Source: Akkermansia sp. RCC_12PD (GTDB lineage: Bacteria; Verrucomicrobiota; Verrucomicrobiia; Verrucomicrobiales; Akkermansiaceae). Taken from it: a DNA stretch of 64,000 nt. The notes under the pieces were generated by a model. The model was not told where the DNA came from and did no database searches. It was given only the letters and a program-made list of their open reading frames with translations. Where the stretch lies: contig NZ_CP143889.1 in the NCBI RefSeq assembly GCF_036417355.1, positions 1,426,001 through 1,490,000 on the forward strand, written 5' to 3'. Within the stretch, counting starts at the first letter, position 1; each line of letters begins with the position of its first letter. A program made the position numbers and the translations under genes. This document shows positions 1-9,011 of this stretch, one piece after another.

Positions 1-105
1 GGCAATGATGGCGAAGAAGATCACCAGGAAGATGACGAGAACGACAATGAGGAACGTTCCCCAGACAGTTGCATTGGACATGTCCGCTAACAGCAAATTG
101 TTCAT
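1..105 (-). CDS. N-terminus of a membrane protein (truncated by window edge)
   Basis: Only the first 35 codons are inside the window. They encode a short polar start (MNNLLLADMSN) followed by a strongly hydrophobic stretch rich in V, L, I and F, which is a signal-anchor or first membrane helix. A GGAGGGAAG sequence lies just before this ATG, supporting the start at 105. An in-frame ATG at 117 is possible but would sit upstream of that ribosome-binding sequence. The gene is divergent from queA. A short N-terminus followed by one helix would fit a flotillin-like or NfeD-like protein, but 35 residues are too few to assign a family. Confidence 0.6.
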   Translation of the reverse strand, partial: MNNLLLADMSNATVWGTFLIVVLVIFLVIFFAIIA

Positions 106-199
106 GCTTCCCTCCATACCATACTTGCCGGATGAGGGTAAAGAGATAATTGTGTTCCCCGATGTTCAAAGGTATTGACCTTTCGGCGGATTCGTGGCA

Positions 200-1189
200 A
201 TGCACTTGGCCGTGCGCACCATTGATTTTGATTATCCCCTGCCGGAGGAATTGATTGCGGACCGCCCTCTGCCGGACCGCGCCGCCTCACGGATGCTGGT
301 GCTCCACCGGGATACGGGTTTGATGGAACACAGGCATTTCTGCGACCTGCCGGAGTACGTAAGGCCGGGAGACCATTTCATCCTCAATGATACCAGGGTG
401 GTCCCTGCCAGGTATTTTTCCAATGACGGTTCCATTGAGATTGTCCGGGCCGAGGTGCTTAATCCCCTTCTGTGGAAGTGCATGGTGCGTCCGGGGCGCA
501 AAATGAAGGTGGGACGCGCCGTTTCCATCGGAGAATCCGTGGGAACGGTGGAGGGAATCGATGCGGAAGGGTACCGCCTGATCCGGTTTGACCGGGAAGT
601 GGACGAGGAAAAGTACGGACGGCTGGCGCTTCCCCATTACATGAACCGGGAGAGCGATCCTTCGGACAGGGAACGTTACCAGACAGTATACGCCAGGCAT
701 GAGGGGGCCATTGCCGCCCCTACGGCCGGTCTGCACTTTACACCGGAACTGCTTGCCTCAGTACCGCATGATTTTTTGACGCTTCACGTGGGCGTGGGCA
801 CGTTCCGTCCCGTCAAGGCGGACAATATTGAGGACCATCAAATGCACACGGAGCATTTTTTCCTGCCGGAAGCCACCGCCCGGGCGATCAATGAAGCCGA
901 AAGAGTTATTGCCGTGGGTACTACCAGCGTGCGCGTACTGGAGCATGTGGCCGCGGCGGAGGGATTGCCCCTACGTGAATGTTCCGGCTCCACGAACATT
1001 TTCATTTATCCGCCTTATAAATACAAGGTAGTGGATGCGCTGATCACGAATTTCCACCTGCCGCAAAGCACCCTGCTGATGCTGGTGAGCGCCTTTGCCG
1101 GAAAGGAGCTGGTCATGAAGGCATACATGGAGGCCATTCGGGAACGGTACAGATTCTTTTCCTACGGAGACTGCATGCTGATCCTGTAA
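200..1189 (+). CDS. queA: S-adenosylmethionine:tRNA ribosyltransferase-isomerase QueA
   Basis: QueA transfers and isomerises the ribosyl part of SAM onto 7-aminomethyl-7-deazaguanine in the tRNA wobble position, giving epoxyqueuosine. The 329-residue protein has the typical opening (DFDYPLPEELIAD), NDTRVVPAR at about 63-71, PTAGLHFT near 177, GTTSVR near 239 and the C-terminal TNFHLPQSTLLMLVSAF block. Length is near the family norm. A GTG at 194 lies in frame two codons earlier; the ATG at 200 was preferred. Another queuosine gene, queE, lies about 11 kb away on the other strand, so the organism appears to make the base rather than only salvage it. Family assignment is firm. Confidence 0.96.
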   Translation: MHLAVRTIDFDYPLPEELIADRPLPDRAASRMLVLHRDTGLMEHRHFCDLPEYVRPGDHFILNDTRVVPARYFSNDGSIEIVRAEVLNPLLWKCMVRPGRKMKVGRAVSIGESVGTVEGIDAEGYRLIRFDREVDEEKYGRLALPHYMNRESDPSDRERYQTVYARHEGAIAAPTAGLHFTPELLASVPHDFLTLHVGVGTFRPVKADNIEDHQMHTEHFFLPEATARAINEAERVIAVGTTSVRVLEHVAAAEGLPLRECSGSTNIFIYPPYKYKVVDALITNFHLPQSTLLMLVSAFAGKELVMKAYMEAIRERYRFFSYGDCMLIL

Positions 1190-1192
1190 TGC

Positions 1193-1801
1193 TCAGGGCT
1201 TTTCTGTCTCCCGGCTGAATTCCAGCAGAGCCGTTCCGAGGTCCAGCGTGTTCCGGAGTTCTCCCAAAGCGTGGAGAATTTCGCTGAGGATGACGACAAG
1301 AATGTTGGCGTATCTGCCGGCGTCCGCTTTGTTGCAAATTCTATCCAGGCAGGAGGCTTCCAGGTCCGGGGCGTTCCATTTGCACCGGATGAAACGGCTT
1401 ATGCGCGAATCCGGCTTCCAGATTTTCTCCCGTTGATCCGTCAGATAGGCTATGTAGCAGCTCCTGAGCAGGTCGATTTTGGGAAGCAGTTTAAAGCGGA
1501 ACGTTTCCGCGCAGGCCGGAAGGTTGTGGAGCCTGTCCATCCGCATGTGAATACCGGTGACGCAGAGAATAGTCCAGTAATGGATGGAGGCGGCCACGTC
1601 CCTGTTGCGTTTGTGGAACCGGCGGTGAAAATCAAAACTGAGGCCCAGGGCTGTCAGAGCTTTTACATACTGCACAAAAACAAAAAGGTCATGCTTCCGG
1701 TCGATGAAATGTTCCAATTGCCTACGGAGTGGCCGGTCTTCCAGTTTCATCTCGCTTTTCAGGCTGTTCCATTGTCTGTTAAAATTGGAATGTTGTGGCA
1801 T
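1193..1801 (-). CDS. Hypothetical helical protein, convergent with queA
   Basis: A 202-residue reading frame ending 3 bases from the queA stop. The chosen start (MPQHSNFNRQW) is uncertain: the frame stays open to 2200, and an ATG at 1888 would add a hydrophobic stretch rich in I, Y, L and F. The product is rich in Leu, Arg, Asp and aromatics and looks helical, for example LRRQLEHFIDRKHDLFVFVQ and ILVVILSEILHALGELRNTL. No signal peptide is seen with the short start and no family was recognised. A plus-strand frame over the same bases (1271-1849) has a less protein-like composition. Upstream bases are AT-rich and hold no Shine-Dalgarno. Confidence 0.5.
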   Translation of the reverse strand: MPQHSNFNRQWNSLKSEMKLEDRPLRRQLEHFIDRKHDLFVFVQYVKALTALGLSFDFHRRFHKRNRDVAASIHYWTILCVTGIHMRMDRLHNLPACAETFRFKLLPKIDLLRSCYIAYLTDQREKIWKPDSRISRFIRCKWNAPDLEASCLDRICNKADAGRYANILVVILSEILHALGELRNTLDLGTALLEFSRETEKP

Positions 1802-2227
1802 ATCTTTGATAATATAATCATGGGTGAGACTATGATGTTCATGATTTAATTCAAATAAATAATAAATAATGATAAATAAAAGCGACATGAAAGACGCATA
1901 CACTGGCGAATAGGAACTCCGTCCACTGCGTCTTTGTTCAGGAAAGGCGGCCAGGAGAAAGCCATGCCCGGCAGAATGGAGGCATGCCCTTTTTGAATCA
2001 CGGTTGTGGATGCCGGTTAAGGATCGGGACCATTGATACAATAAAACGGCATAAATCCATGTAACTCCCATCATCTCTTTTCTATCTTTCCCCGGACACG
2101 GTGAAAATGCGGCTGTATCCGGGTGAAGCGCACTGCGTTCTTGTGGGGGCGGTCCAAACAGGATAGCCTTGAAAAAGGCCGGGACCTTCACCAATTCCAT
2201 CCCTCAGACCTGTCACTCCTCCCATTT

Positions 2228-3979
2228 ATGGATCACGATTTCAGCCTCATTCTTACATTCGTCGGCGGCTTGACCGCCGCTCTTCTTTTCGGTCTCATTG
2301 CCAGAAAGCTGCACCTGTCCCCGCTGGTAGGGTACCTGCTGGCCGGCGTTGTCGTAGGGCCTTATTCGCCGGGCTTTGTAGCGGACAGCCATACAGTGGA
2401 GCAATTTGCGGAGTTGGGCGTTATTCTGCTGATGTTCGGGGTTGGCCTCCATTTCCATTTGAAAGACCTGATTGCTGTGCAGCGGGTGGCTGTCCCCGGC
2501 GCGGTGGTGCAAATCTCCGTGGCTACGGTGCTTGGGGTGATTGTGGGGTGGTGCTTCGGCTGGTCCACGATTTCCGGCCTTGTGTTCGGCATGGCTATTT
2601 CCGTAGCCAGTACCGTGGTTCTGACGCGGGTGCTTGAGGACCACCAGAATCTTCATACTCCCAGCGGGCATGTGGCTCTCGGCTGGCTGGTGGTGGAGGA
2701 TTTGTTCACCATTCTTCTGCTGGTTTTGATACCCGCTGTCATGGAAGCCCGGCAAAGCGGAGCAGGAGGCTGGGACAACATTCTCTCCGAATTGGGATGG
2801 ATGTTTGTCAAACTGTCCGTCCTGGTGGCGCTGACCCTTTTTGCCGGTAAAAAAATCATTCCGCTGGTCCTGCGTTATGTGGCACGGACCGGGGCGCGGG
2901 ACCTGTTTACGCTTGCCGTGCTGGTCATTGCTCTGGGGGTGGCGGTATGTTCCGCCGAATTCTTCGGGGCGTCCATGGTGCTCGGTGCATTTTTGGCGGG
3001 CATGGTCGTCGGCCAGTCAGACTTTTGCGCGCGCGCGGCCGCGGAGGCCATGCTGATGAGGGACGCTTTCGCCGTTCTTTTCTTCGTCTCCGTGGGGATG
3101 ATGTTTGATCCGATGTCCGTGGGCGACTGCTGGCCGCTGGCCCTGGCAACGCTGGCCGTCGTGATGATTGGCAAGCCCCTGGCCGCCTATGTGGTTGTGC
3201 GTTGCCTGCGGAGGCCGCTGGCTTTGGCCTTGAACGTATCCGTAGCGCTGGCGCAGGTAGGGGAATTTTCCTTCATTCTTGCCGGGATAGCGCTGGTGTA
3301 CGACATTCTGCCTCCGGAAGCCAATCAGGCCATTATTCTGGCCTCTGTCATTTCCATCTCCCTGAATCCCATCCTGTACCGCCAGATTACCCCGGTGGTC
3401 AAATGGCTGGAAAAGCGCGGCATCGGTCTTCCCGCTCCATCCCTGGCAAACGCCATTCCGCCGCCTGAGGAAGATGCCCGGCGCGTGGTGCTGGTGGGGT
3501 TCGGTCCCACGGGACGCATGCTTAAAAGCATTTTAAACGACAACGGCGTGGAAGTCGTCATCGTGGAAATGAACATAGATACGGTCACCAGAATACGGGA
3601 ACAAGGGGGTAAAATCGTGTACGGGGACGCCCGCCAGCGGGAGGTGCTGAAGCATGCGGGCATTGAATACGCGGAGAGTCTGATTCTTTCTTCCTCCATT
3701 CCGGATGCCAAGGACATCGTGGAAATGGCCATTGAGCTCAATTCCCGCCTCGACGTAATGATTCACACCAAATACATGCGGGATGTGGACATTCTGAAAG
3801 AAGCCGGAGCTTCCCAGGTTTTCTCCTCGGAATCGGAAGTGGCCCTCTCCATGGCGGAATATTTCCTGCGCGAGGGTGGAGCGGACGATGAAAAGATCGT
3901 TTCCGAACGTTTGCGCATCCGCGCCGAACTGAATAACGAATGCACTTCCGATCTCTGCCATGAGGAACTAAACGCGTGA
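2228..3979 (+). CDS. CPA2-family cation:proton antiporter with RCK domain (YbaL/Kef type)
   Basis: Inner-membrane monovalent-cation/proton antiporter of the CPA2 family, expected to exchange K+ or Na+ for H+. The 583-residue protein starts MDHDFSLILTFVGGLTAALL and follows E. coli YbaL closely in memory-based comparison: LSPLVGYLLAGVVVGP, ELGVILLMFGVGLHF, the GWLVVEDL ion-path motif, DAFAVLFFVSVGM and ALAQVGEFSFILAG. From about residue 418 comes a cytosolic TrkA-N (RCK) domain with a Rossmann nucleotide motif (VVLVGFGPTGRML). No RCK-C domain is obvious. The frame is open upstream to 2123, but the family N-terminus aligns to the ATG at 2228. It stands alone, convergent with the next gene. Confidence 0.93.
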   Translation: MDHDFSLILTFVGGLTAALLFGLIARKLHLSPLVGYLLAGVVVGPYSPGFVADSHTVEQFAELGVILLMFGVGLHFHLKDLIAVQRVAVPGAVVQISVATVLGVIVGWCFGWSTISGLVFGMAISVASTVVLTRVLEDHQNLHTPSGHVALGWLVVEDLFTILLLVLIPAVMEARQSGAGGWDNILSELGWMFVKLSVLVALTLFAGKKIIPLVLRYVARTGARDLFTLAVLVIALGVAVCSAEFFGASMVLGAFLAGMVVGQSDFCARAAAEAMLMRDAFAVLFFVSVGMMFDPMSVGDCWPLALATLAVVMIGKPLAAYVVVRCLRRPLALALNVSVALAQVGEFSFILAGIALVYDILPPEANQAIILASVISISLNPILYRQITPVVKWLEKRGIGLPAPSLANAIPPPEEDARRVVLVGFGPTGRMLKSILNDNGVEVVIVEMNIDTVTRIREQGGKIVYGDARQREVLKHAGIEYAESLILSSSIPDAKDIVEMAIELNSRLDVMIHTKYMRDVDILKEAGASQVFSSESEVALSMAEYFLREGGADDEKIVSERLRIRAELNNECTSDLCHEELNA

Positions 3980-3985
3980 GACGCG

Positions 3986-4720
3986 CTATTTTTTGCGGGC
4001 GGAAATGATGAGCATCATCGGGCGCCTCAACTCGTCGCGCATGCCGGGAACAGTATTCAGAAGTTCTCCGGAAGGCTGGGGCTCTTCCACGGCAATGATC
4101 TCAAATCCGTTTGCGGCCAGGGCGCCCAGGTAGGTGGTGAGCGTCCTGTGGTATTTGGTTACTTCCTCCCCCAGAAAGACGGACTTGCGGGGGCCTTCCG
4201 CAAAATAACCGTCCACGGGCCAGTGCATGATGCCGCCGGAGCCGTCATAATGCCAGTCCTGGCGTCCCTGGGCGGTAAAAACGGGGTGCTCCACGGAAAA
4301 AACGAATGCGCCGTCGCTGCCCAGGCAATGGGAAACCTCCCGGCAGATGCGGGGGAAATCCCGCGTGTAGTGAAAGGCCAGTGAACTGATGACTATGTCA
4401 AAGGAAGAGGGAGGAAAATCAATGTCCTCCATGGGCATGCAGATGTAGTTGATGATATCCGTCTTTTCCATGCTCGCGGCCCTGGCGAGCATTTTTTTCG
4501 AAATATCCACCCCCGTGACGGAAGCCGCTCCATGTTCCGCCGCATACCGGCAGTGCCAGCCGAATCCGCAGCCCAGGTCCAGAACCCGTTTCCCGTGAAA
4601 ATCCGGCAGCATCCGTTCCAGCGTTTTCCATTCTCCGGCTCCGGCCAGTCCCTTGACGGAACGGTCCATTTGGCTGTATTTCCGGAAAAAGGAATCTTCG
4701 TCGTACTTGTTCTGCTTCAT
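3986..4720 (-). CDS. Class I SAM-dependent methyltransferase
   Basis: A 244-residue soluble protein with SAM-binding motif I at about residues 43-53 (VLDLGCGFGWHC), the acidic end of strand 2 (VTGVDIS), a PMEDIDFPPSSFDIVISSLAFHY block corresponding to motifs II-III, and FVFSVEHPVF further on. This is the methyltransferase type 11 pattern. The substrate cannot be read from the sequence; UbiE-like and small-molecule methylases share the pattern. The ATG at 4720 was preferred over the longer open frame because the preceding 57 residues are Pro/Arg-rich and unlike the family. It follows the CDF transporter on the same strand by 38 bases and is probably co-transcribed with it. Confidence 0.88.
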   Translation of the reverse strand: MKQNKYDEDSFFRKYSQMDRSVKGLAGAGEWKTLERMLPDFHGKRVLDLGCGFGWHCRYAAEHGAASVTGVDISKKMLARAASMEKTDIINYICMPMEDIDFPPSSFDIVISSLAFHYTRDFPRICREVSHCLGSDGAFVFSVEHPVFTAQGRQDWHYDGSGGIMHWPVDGYFAEGPRKSVFLGEEVTKYHRTLTTYLGALAANGFEIIAVEEPQPSGELLNTVPGMRDELRRPMMLIISARKK

Positions 4721-4758
4721 GGCGGAGGGAAAGGAGGAAAGAGCCTGACTGCCCCGGC

Positions 4759-6183
4759 TCAGGTCCGGGCCTCCGGCTTCAGGATGACGGTGACGCGGCC
4801 CAGATGATGCAGGGCGTTTTCTATCTGGTCTTCCAGTTGCGAAGCTATCTGGTGGGACTGGCGGACGGTCAGCTCCGGGTCGGCCGTGCAAAGGCAGGTA
4901 AGGGTCGGGAAGCTGTCCTCCTTGTCCAGATCCAGCTTGACAATGTCGCGGATGTCGCGGTGCTGCTGGAGGATGAGGCGCACCTTCAAATGTACTTCTT
5001 CCGGGGGAATGTGCTCCGGGACGGAATTGGCCTTCATTTCACGGCAATCCGGTTCAATGCGGCAGACAACCTTTTCCGGTTGGAGCTCCTGGATAACATC
5101 TTTCCTGAAAGCTTCCACAACCTCGTATCCGCGGTCCAGCAGCCAGTCCGCGGGAACTTCCACATCCATGAAATAACAGGAAGCATGCTTGCCCCTTCCT
5201 TCATAAAAACCGTGAATGCGGACGTGATGGCGCAGGGCCAGGCGGTGGACGACCGCATCCGGCTCCATGCCGGCAAAGTCTTCATGGGCAGGTTCGATAT
5301 GTACGATGACATCCGCTTCCGGCAGCTCGTACTTCACAATCCCTTCTATGGACTCCGCCACGTCATGGGCCACGTCCACGTGCAATTCCGCCGGGGCCTC
5401 CACATCCAGTTCCACGAAAATGCGCGCCCCGCCGTCGCGCAGGCGGATGCGCTTGACCGGGTAATCCGGCGCGTTCTTCTTCATGGCAGCCAGCACCTGG
5501 TGCGTCAGGGCGGAGGACCCCCCGTCCATCAGGGCGTGGATGGAGCGCTTGGCCAGGCCGAAGGCTACGGAACAAACCAGGGCGGCAACGAACAGGGCGG
5601 CAACGGCGTCCGCCTTTTCCAGAAGGCCGTGCCAGACGGATTCCGCGGGAACCAGATGGGCCAGCCATACGCAGAAGAGGCCCAGCAGCACCACGGCGGA
5701 GGACCAGATATCCGTTGTAAAATGCAGGGCGTCTGCTTCCAAGGCCTGGCTCTTGTGCTTTTTGGCTACCCGGCGGAGCATGGCGGAGCGGTTCACGTCC
5801 ACCAGCAGGGAGACGGCCACCACGGCAAAGGCCCACCAGGTGAGAGTGATTTCCGCTTCATTGTAAAACAGGCGGTCTATGGCCTCCCAGACAATCCATC
5901 CGCAGGTGACCAGGAGCAGGGCCGTTTCCGCCAGGGCGGAAAGGTTCTCTATCTTTTCATGCCCGTAGGGATGGCTTTCATCCGCCGGGCGTGCGGCTAT
6001 CCTTACGGCGTAAAAGGTCATTCCCGCCGCCATCAGGTCCAGTCCGCTGTGCAGGGCTTCCGAGATAATGCCCAGGCTGCCCGTTTCCACACCGGCCCAG
6101 ATCTTGATTCCAGTCAGGAAGGCAGACCACAGGACGGAGGAGAAGGCCGCGCGTGATTTTTCATGGTGGGCTGCTTGATCCAT
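4759..6183 (-). CDS. Cation diffusion facilitator (Zn/Fe efflux) with extended C-terminus
   Basis: Inner-membrane metal/proton antiporter that exports divalent cations, probably Zn2+ or Fe2+. Two metal-site signatures are visible: H45-D49 in helix 2 (HSGLD) and H154-D158 in helix 5 (HFTTD), plus HPYGHEKIE at about 71-79. The membrane part ends near residue 215. The protein is 474 residues where typical family members are about 300. The extra length is cytosolic: a usual metal-binding ferredoxin-like domain, then a stretch beginning around residue 290 that looks like further copies of that domain (DAVVHRLALRHHVRIHGF and, near the end, EEVHLKVRLILQQHRDIRDI). Metal specificity is inferred only from the H/D pairs. 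Confidence 0.92.
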   Translation of the reverse strand: MDQAAHHEKSRAAFSSVLWSAFLTGIKIWAGVETGSLGIISEALHSGLDLMAAGMTFYAVRIAARPADESHPYGHEKIENLSALAETALLLVTCGWIVWEAIDRLFYNEAEITLTWWAFAVVAVSLLVDVNRSAMLRRVAKKHKSQALEADALHFTTDIWSSAVVLLGLFCVWLAHLVPAESVWHGLLEKADAVAALFVAALVCSVAFGLAKRSIHALMDGGSSALTHQVLAAMKKNAPDYPVKRIRLRDGGARIFVELDVEAPAELHVDVAHDVAESIEGIVKYELPEADVIVHIEPAHEDFAGMEPDAVVHRLALRHHVRIHGFYEGRGKHASCYFMDVEVPADWLLDRGYEVVEAFRKDVIQELQPEKVVCRIEPDCREMKANSVPEHIPPEEVHLKVRLILQQHRDIRDIVKLDLDKEDSFPTLTCLCTADPELTVRQSHQIASQLEDQIENALHHLGRVTVILKPEART

Positions 6184-6486
6184 AAGACTGAAGAGAACGG
6201 AAAAACCAATCTAAGCCGGGTCCTCTCTCTTAGTCAACGATAACACATTCTTTGTTGAACGGGGCGGCTGCCTTTTTGGGACAGCTATGGTTTCAGACGG
6301 CATACTGACGAAAAATCGTCAAGCCGGACGGAAGATGCGGGGAACAATTTTTGCCGGATGATGAAAGCCTCCTTGATGTTGAAGGCCAAATCATTTAATA
6401 AAAGACATTTGCCGTTTCCCATGCTCCACATGTGGTCAATTTTGCCCAGAGAATCTTTATCTTCCAGGTTATAGGAAGAAAATCAT
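6184..6486. other. Intergenic region with a small hairpin
   Basis: About 300 bases between the divergent CDF transporter and the secreted unknown at 6487. It must hold both promoters, but no convincing -35/-10 pair was found. A perfect 6-base stem with an AAAA loop lies at 6306-6321 (TGACGA/TCGTCA). An AGGAAG ribosome-binding sequence precedes the plus-strand ATG. No open frame of note. Confidence 0.45.
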
Positions 6487-7782
6487 ATGGATATGAAATA
6501 TTTATTGGCTTTTTTGATGATGGCTCTGCCGGGGATGAGCCTGTTTGAAGGAGGTGTCCGCATGTTTGATGTGAGAGGATTGCCGGTGATGGACTTGTGG
6601 GAACCGCCGAATCCCGGATATTTCGACCGAAAATATCCTCCCGTCAACTCCAGGAGTGTTGAGTTGAAGCCGATAGAATTCAATAGGCGGAAATTTCTGC
6701 AGTCAACATTGATTCTAGCCTGTGAAGAATGGGTGGATGCTCCTTCCCCGTCAACGGTGCGGCAGGGAGGGTTCCTGGATGCCCTGTCCGGTTTTTATCC
6801 CAAAAAAGAATATGATAGGGTGAATGAACGGAGCTGGACTGATATTCAGGATTACGGACTTTTCATTTACACGTATTTTACAATGGATGGCAAAATTTGT
6901 GAACTTGACGATCAGGGATACCATATGCGGGTAGTGGAAGAGAACAGGGGAAGAAACAGTGTCACTTTTTATAATGCGGAGGGAAAAGAATGCCATTGCA
7001 AGGACGGCTATCACCGCGGAGATGTCATTCAGCAGGCGGCATGGATTCTCCACGGGGCTTTTGTTTTCAGGGAATCCTTTTTTGGAAAGGGGGATGAGGG
7101 AAGCGGCATCTTTTATCAGGAACCTGTGGATGTGGAGCGCCCGGCAATTTATCCGAGGGGGCGGACAATACGGTACCATCAGTACAAGGCAACGCCCGCG
7201 CCCGGAGCCGGTGTGACCTGTCTGGAAGTTCACAAGGGCTGGGAGGCGGAAGTGACAGCTTTTGAGAGAAAAACATTTTATTTGAAGGGCAGGTTCGGCT
7301 TCGACTATGACATTGATGTATTACGGATGCTTCTGCCTGAAAAACTGCTGCAGGCCAGATTTTATCTGAACCCCTACGACGTAGCCGAGGCGGAATATAC
7401 GGACAAATTCGGACGGCTGACGCGCGGCCTGCAGGGCTGGGCACGGCGCTGTGCAGACCATTATGAGCCTGGAAGTGATTTGGGAGGGGGCCGTGCCGTA
7501 AAGGAAATTCGTTACTATGACCAGCACGGCGAATTAAGTTCCGATCATCAGCTGCAATGTGCGATGATCCGTTTTTCCTATCCGGAAAACGGTATTCAGC
7601 AGATCAGCTATTTTGATGAGCACGGCAGGGAATTGAAGCATTTGAAAAAAGAAAAGAAAGGTCTTTTGGACAGAATCACTTCCGATTCCTATAAGTGTTA
7701 TTCCATGCTTCATGAGGATGTGACTATGTATGAGGCCGATAATCGGGATGAAGGAGAAATAATAGAGCGTGAGGAGGACTAG
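6487..7782 (+). CDS. Secreted hypothetical protein
   Basis: A 431-residue protein not assigned to a family. The first 18 residues (MDMKYLLAFLMMALPGMS) look like a signal peptide, so it is probably periplasmic or surface-exposed. The body is rich in Tyr, Arg, Glu and Gly, with short stretches such as EIRYYDQHGELSSDHQ and QQISYFDEHGRELKHL that resemble each other and are reminiscent of YD- or MORN-like toxin-repeat beta hairpins, though too few to call. The end is charged (NRDEGEIIEREED). The AGGAAG at good spacing before the ATG supports the start. It stands alone, with a hairpin about 90 bases downstream. Confidence 0.72.
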   Translation: MDMKYLLAFLMMALPGMSLFEGGVRMFDVRGLPVMDLWEPPNPGYFDRKYPPVNSRSVELKPIEFNRRKFLQSTLILACEEWVDAPSPSTVRQGGFLDALSGFYPKKEYDRVNERSWTDIQDYGLFIYTYFTMDGKICELDDQGYHMRVVEENRGRNSVTFYNAEGKECHCKDGYHRGDVIQQAAWILHGAFVFRESFFGKGDEGSGIFYQEPVDVERPAIYPRGRTIRYHQYKATPAPGAGVTCLEVHKGWEAEVTAFERKTFYLKGRFGFDYDIDVLRMLLPEKLLQARFYLNPYDVAEAEYTDKFGRLTRGLQGWARRCADHYEPGSDLGGGRAVKEIRYYDQHGELSSDHQLQCAMIRFSYPENGIQQISYFDEHGRELKHLKKEKKGLLDRITSDSYKCYSMLHEDVTMYEADNRDEGEIIEREED

Positions 7783-8207
7783 CGGAGAGAGATAAAACGT
7801 CCCTCCATCTTTTCCTGGAGACGCTTGCTCCTCATCAAATTAAATAAGACGGGCGATCTTTCCGCAGAATAATTCCTCCAGACTGAGGGAGGAATTGTTT
7901 ATCCGATTCCCTGGAGTATGCCTCCATGCTTCCGTGACCTAAAAAAGTATTGCCAACGCCGGGGAATGCTGTATTTTGCTTGCGTTGAGAGTGACTGCCA
8001 AGTGGTTGCCGTCATCCTTTTTGGGAGTTCGGCATATTTTCCGGCAGAGTATCTGGTCCCTGTAGCATGTTTACGGATGATCGAGCCCTGATTCCCCCCC
8101 CGCGTGGTATGATGCAGAAAGCAATATGTTCGCCCGGGTTGAAGGATTGCGCCACTTGTTAGTTTGCCTCTTTTACATTCACTTATTATTATTCCCAGTT
8201 AATTTCT
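7783..8207. other. Intergenic region upstream of yebC, with hairpin and C8 run
   Basis: 425 bases with no credible gene. A 9-base perfect stem (AATTCCTCC, loop of 8, GGAGGAATT) occupies 7871-7896 and may end transcription of the preceding gene. A run of eight C residues lies at 8094-8101, about 107 bases before the yebC start. The 60 bases before yebC are AT-rich and probably hold the promoter, which could not be fixed. Confidence 0.5.
7871..7896 (+). terminator. Hairpin downstream of the 6487 gene
   Basis: Perfect 9-base inverted repeat with an 8-base loop, about 90 bases after the stop codon, followed by GTTTA rather than a full T-run. A weak or Rho-assisted terminator is the likeliest role. 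Confidence 0.45.
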
Positions 8208-8963
8208 ATGTCCGGACATAACAAATGGTCTAAAATCAAGCACGTTAAGGCTAAGGAAGATGCCAAAAAGGGCAAGGTGTTCGCCCGTTTTGCCCATGAA
8301 ATCATGCTGGCCGCCAAGAGCGGCGGGGGAGATCCGGACCTGAATCCTCGCTTGCGAGCCGCCATTGACGGAGCCAAGGCCGTGTCCACCCCCAAGGAAA
8401 ACATTGAACGCGCCATCAAGAAGGGAACCGGAGAACTGGGAGGAGCCACCATTCAGGAAATTACTTATGAGGGTTACGGGCCGGCCGGAACGGCCTTCCT
8501 GATTGAAGTGGCTACGGACAATACGAACCGTTCCGCTTCCGAACTGCGTACCCTGTTCACCAAGAACGGCGGTAGCATCGGCACTCCCGGCTCCGTTGCC
8601 TACCAGTTTGAACGCAAGGGGGAAGCCCGCATCATGGCGGAAGGCCTCACGGAAGATTCCGCCATGGACCTGGCGCTGGAATGCGGTGCGGACGACGTGG
8701 AAACCGGAGATTCCGACAATGAATGGGTGTTTGTGACCGATCCCACGGAATTGAATAACGTATGCGCCGCCCTGCGCGCCGCTGGACACACGGTGACCTC
8801 CATGAAGCTGATTTCCGTGGCCCAGAATGTAACCATGATTAATGATGCGGATACGGCCAGGGCCGCCATGCGGCTGTATGAAGCGCTGGATGATTACGAT
8901 GATGCGCTCAACGTGTTTTCCAATTTTGACGTGGCGGAGGAAATCCTCGAACAGCTTGACTAG
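8208..8963 (+). CDS. yebC: YebC/PmpR/TACO1 family protein
   Basis: A 251-residue member of the YebC/TACO1 family. Members have been described both as DNA-binding regulators (PmpR) and as translation factors that relieve ribosome stalling at polyproline; which applies here is not visible. The hallmark opening MSGHNKWSKIKHVKAKEDAK is complete, followed by PKENIERAIKKGTGE, ITYEGYGPAGTAFLIE, GGSIGTPGSVAYQFERKG and the acidic C-terminus. Length matches the family. The ATG is fixed by the conserved N-terminus; no Shine-Dalgarno is present. rho follows 48 bases downstream on the same strand and may be co-transcribed. Confidence 0.96.
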   Translation: MSGHNKWSKIKHVKAKEDAKKGKVFARFAHEIMLAAKSGGGDPDLNPRLRAAIDGAKAVSTPKENIERAIKKGTGELGGATIQEITYEGYGPAGTAFLIEVATDNTNRSASELRTLFTKNGGSIGTPGSVAYQFERKGEARIMAEGLTEDSAMDLALECGADDVETGDSDNEWVFVTDPTELNNVCAALRAAGHTVTSMKLISVAQNVTMINDADTARAAMRLYEALDDYDDALNVFSNFDVAEEILEQLD

Positions 8964-9011
8964 CGCCGTTGTCTTTCAGGAAACGCTTTTTGCAGTTTAA
9001 CCTTCTTTTTC

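Noticed and set aside
1271-1849. 192-codon plus-strand frame overlapping the unknown gene after queA
   Set aside because: Composition is less protein-like than the opposite strand and no motif is seen; treated as a shadow.
4804-6156. 450-codon plus-strand frame
   Set aside because: It lies wholly opposite the clearly recognised CDF transporter gene and has no family resemblance.
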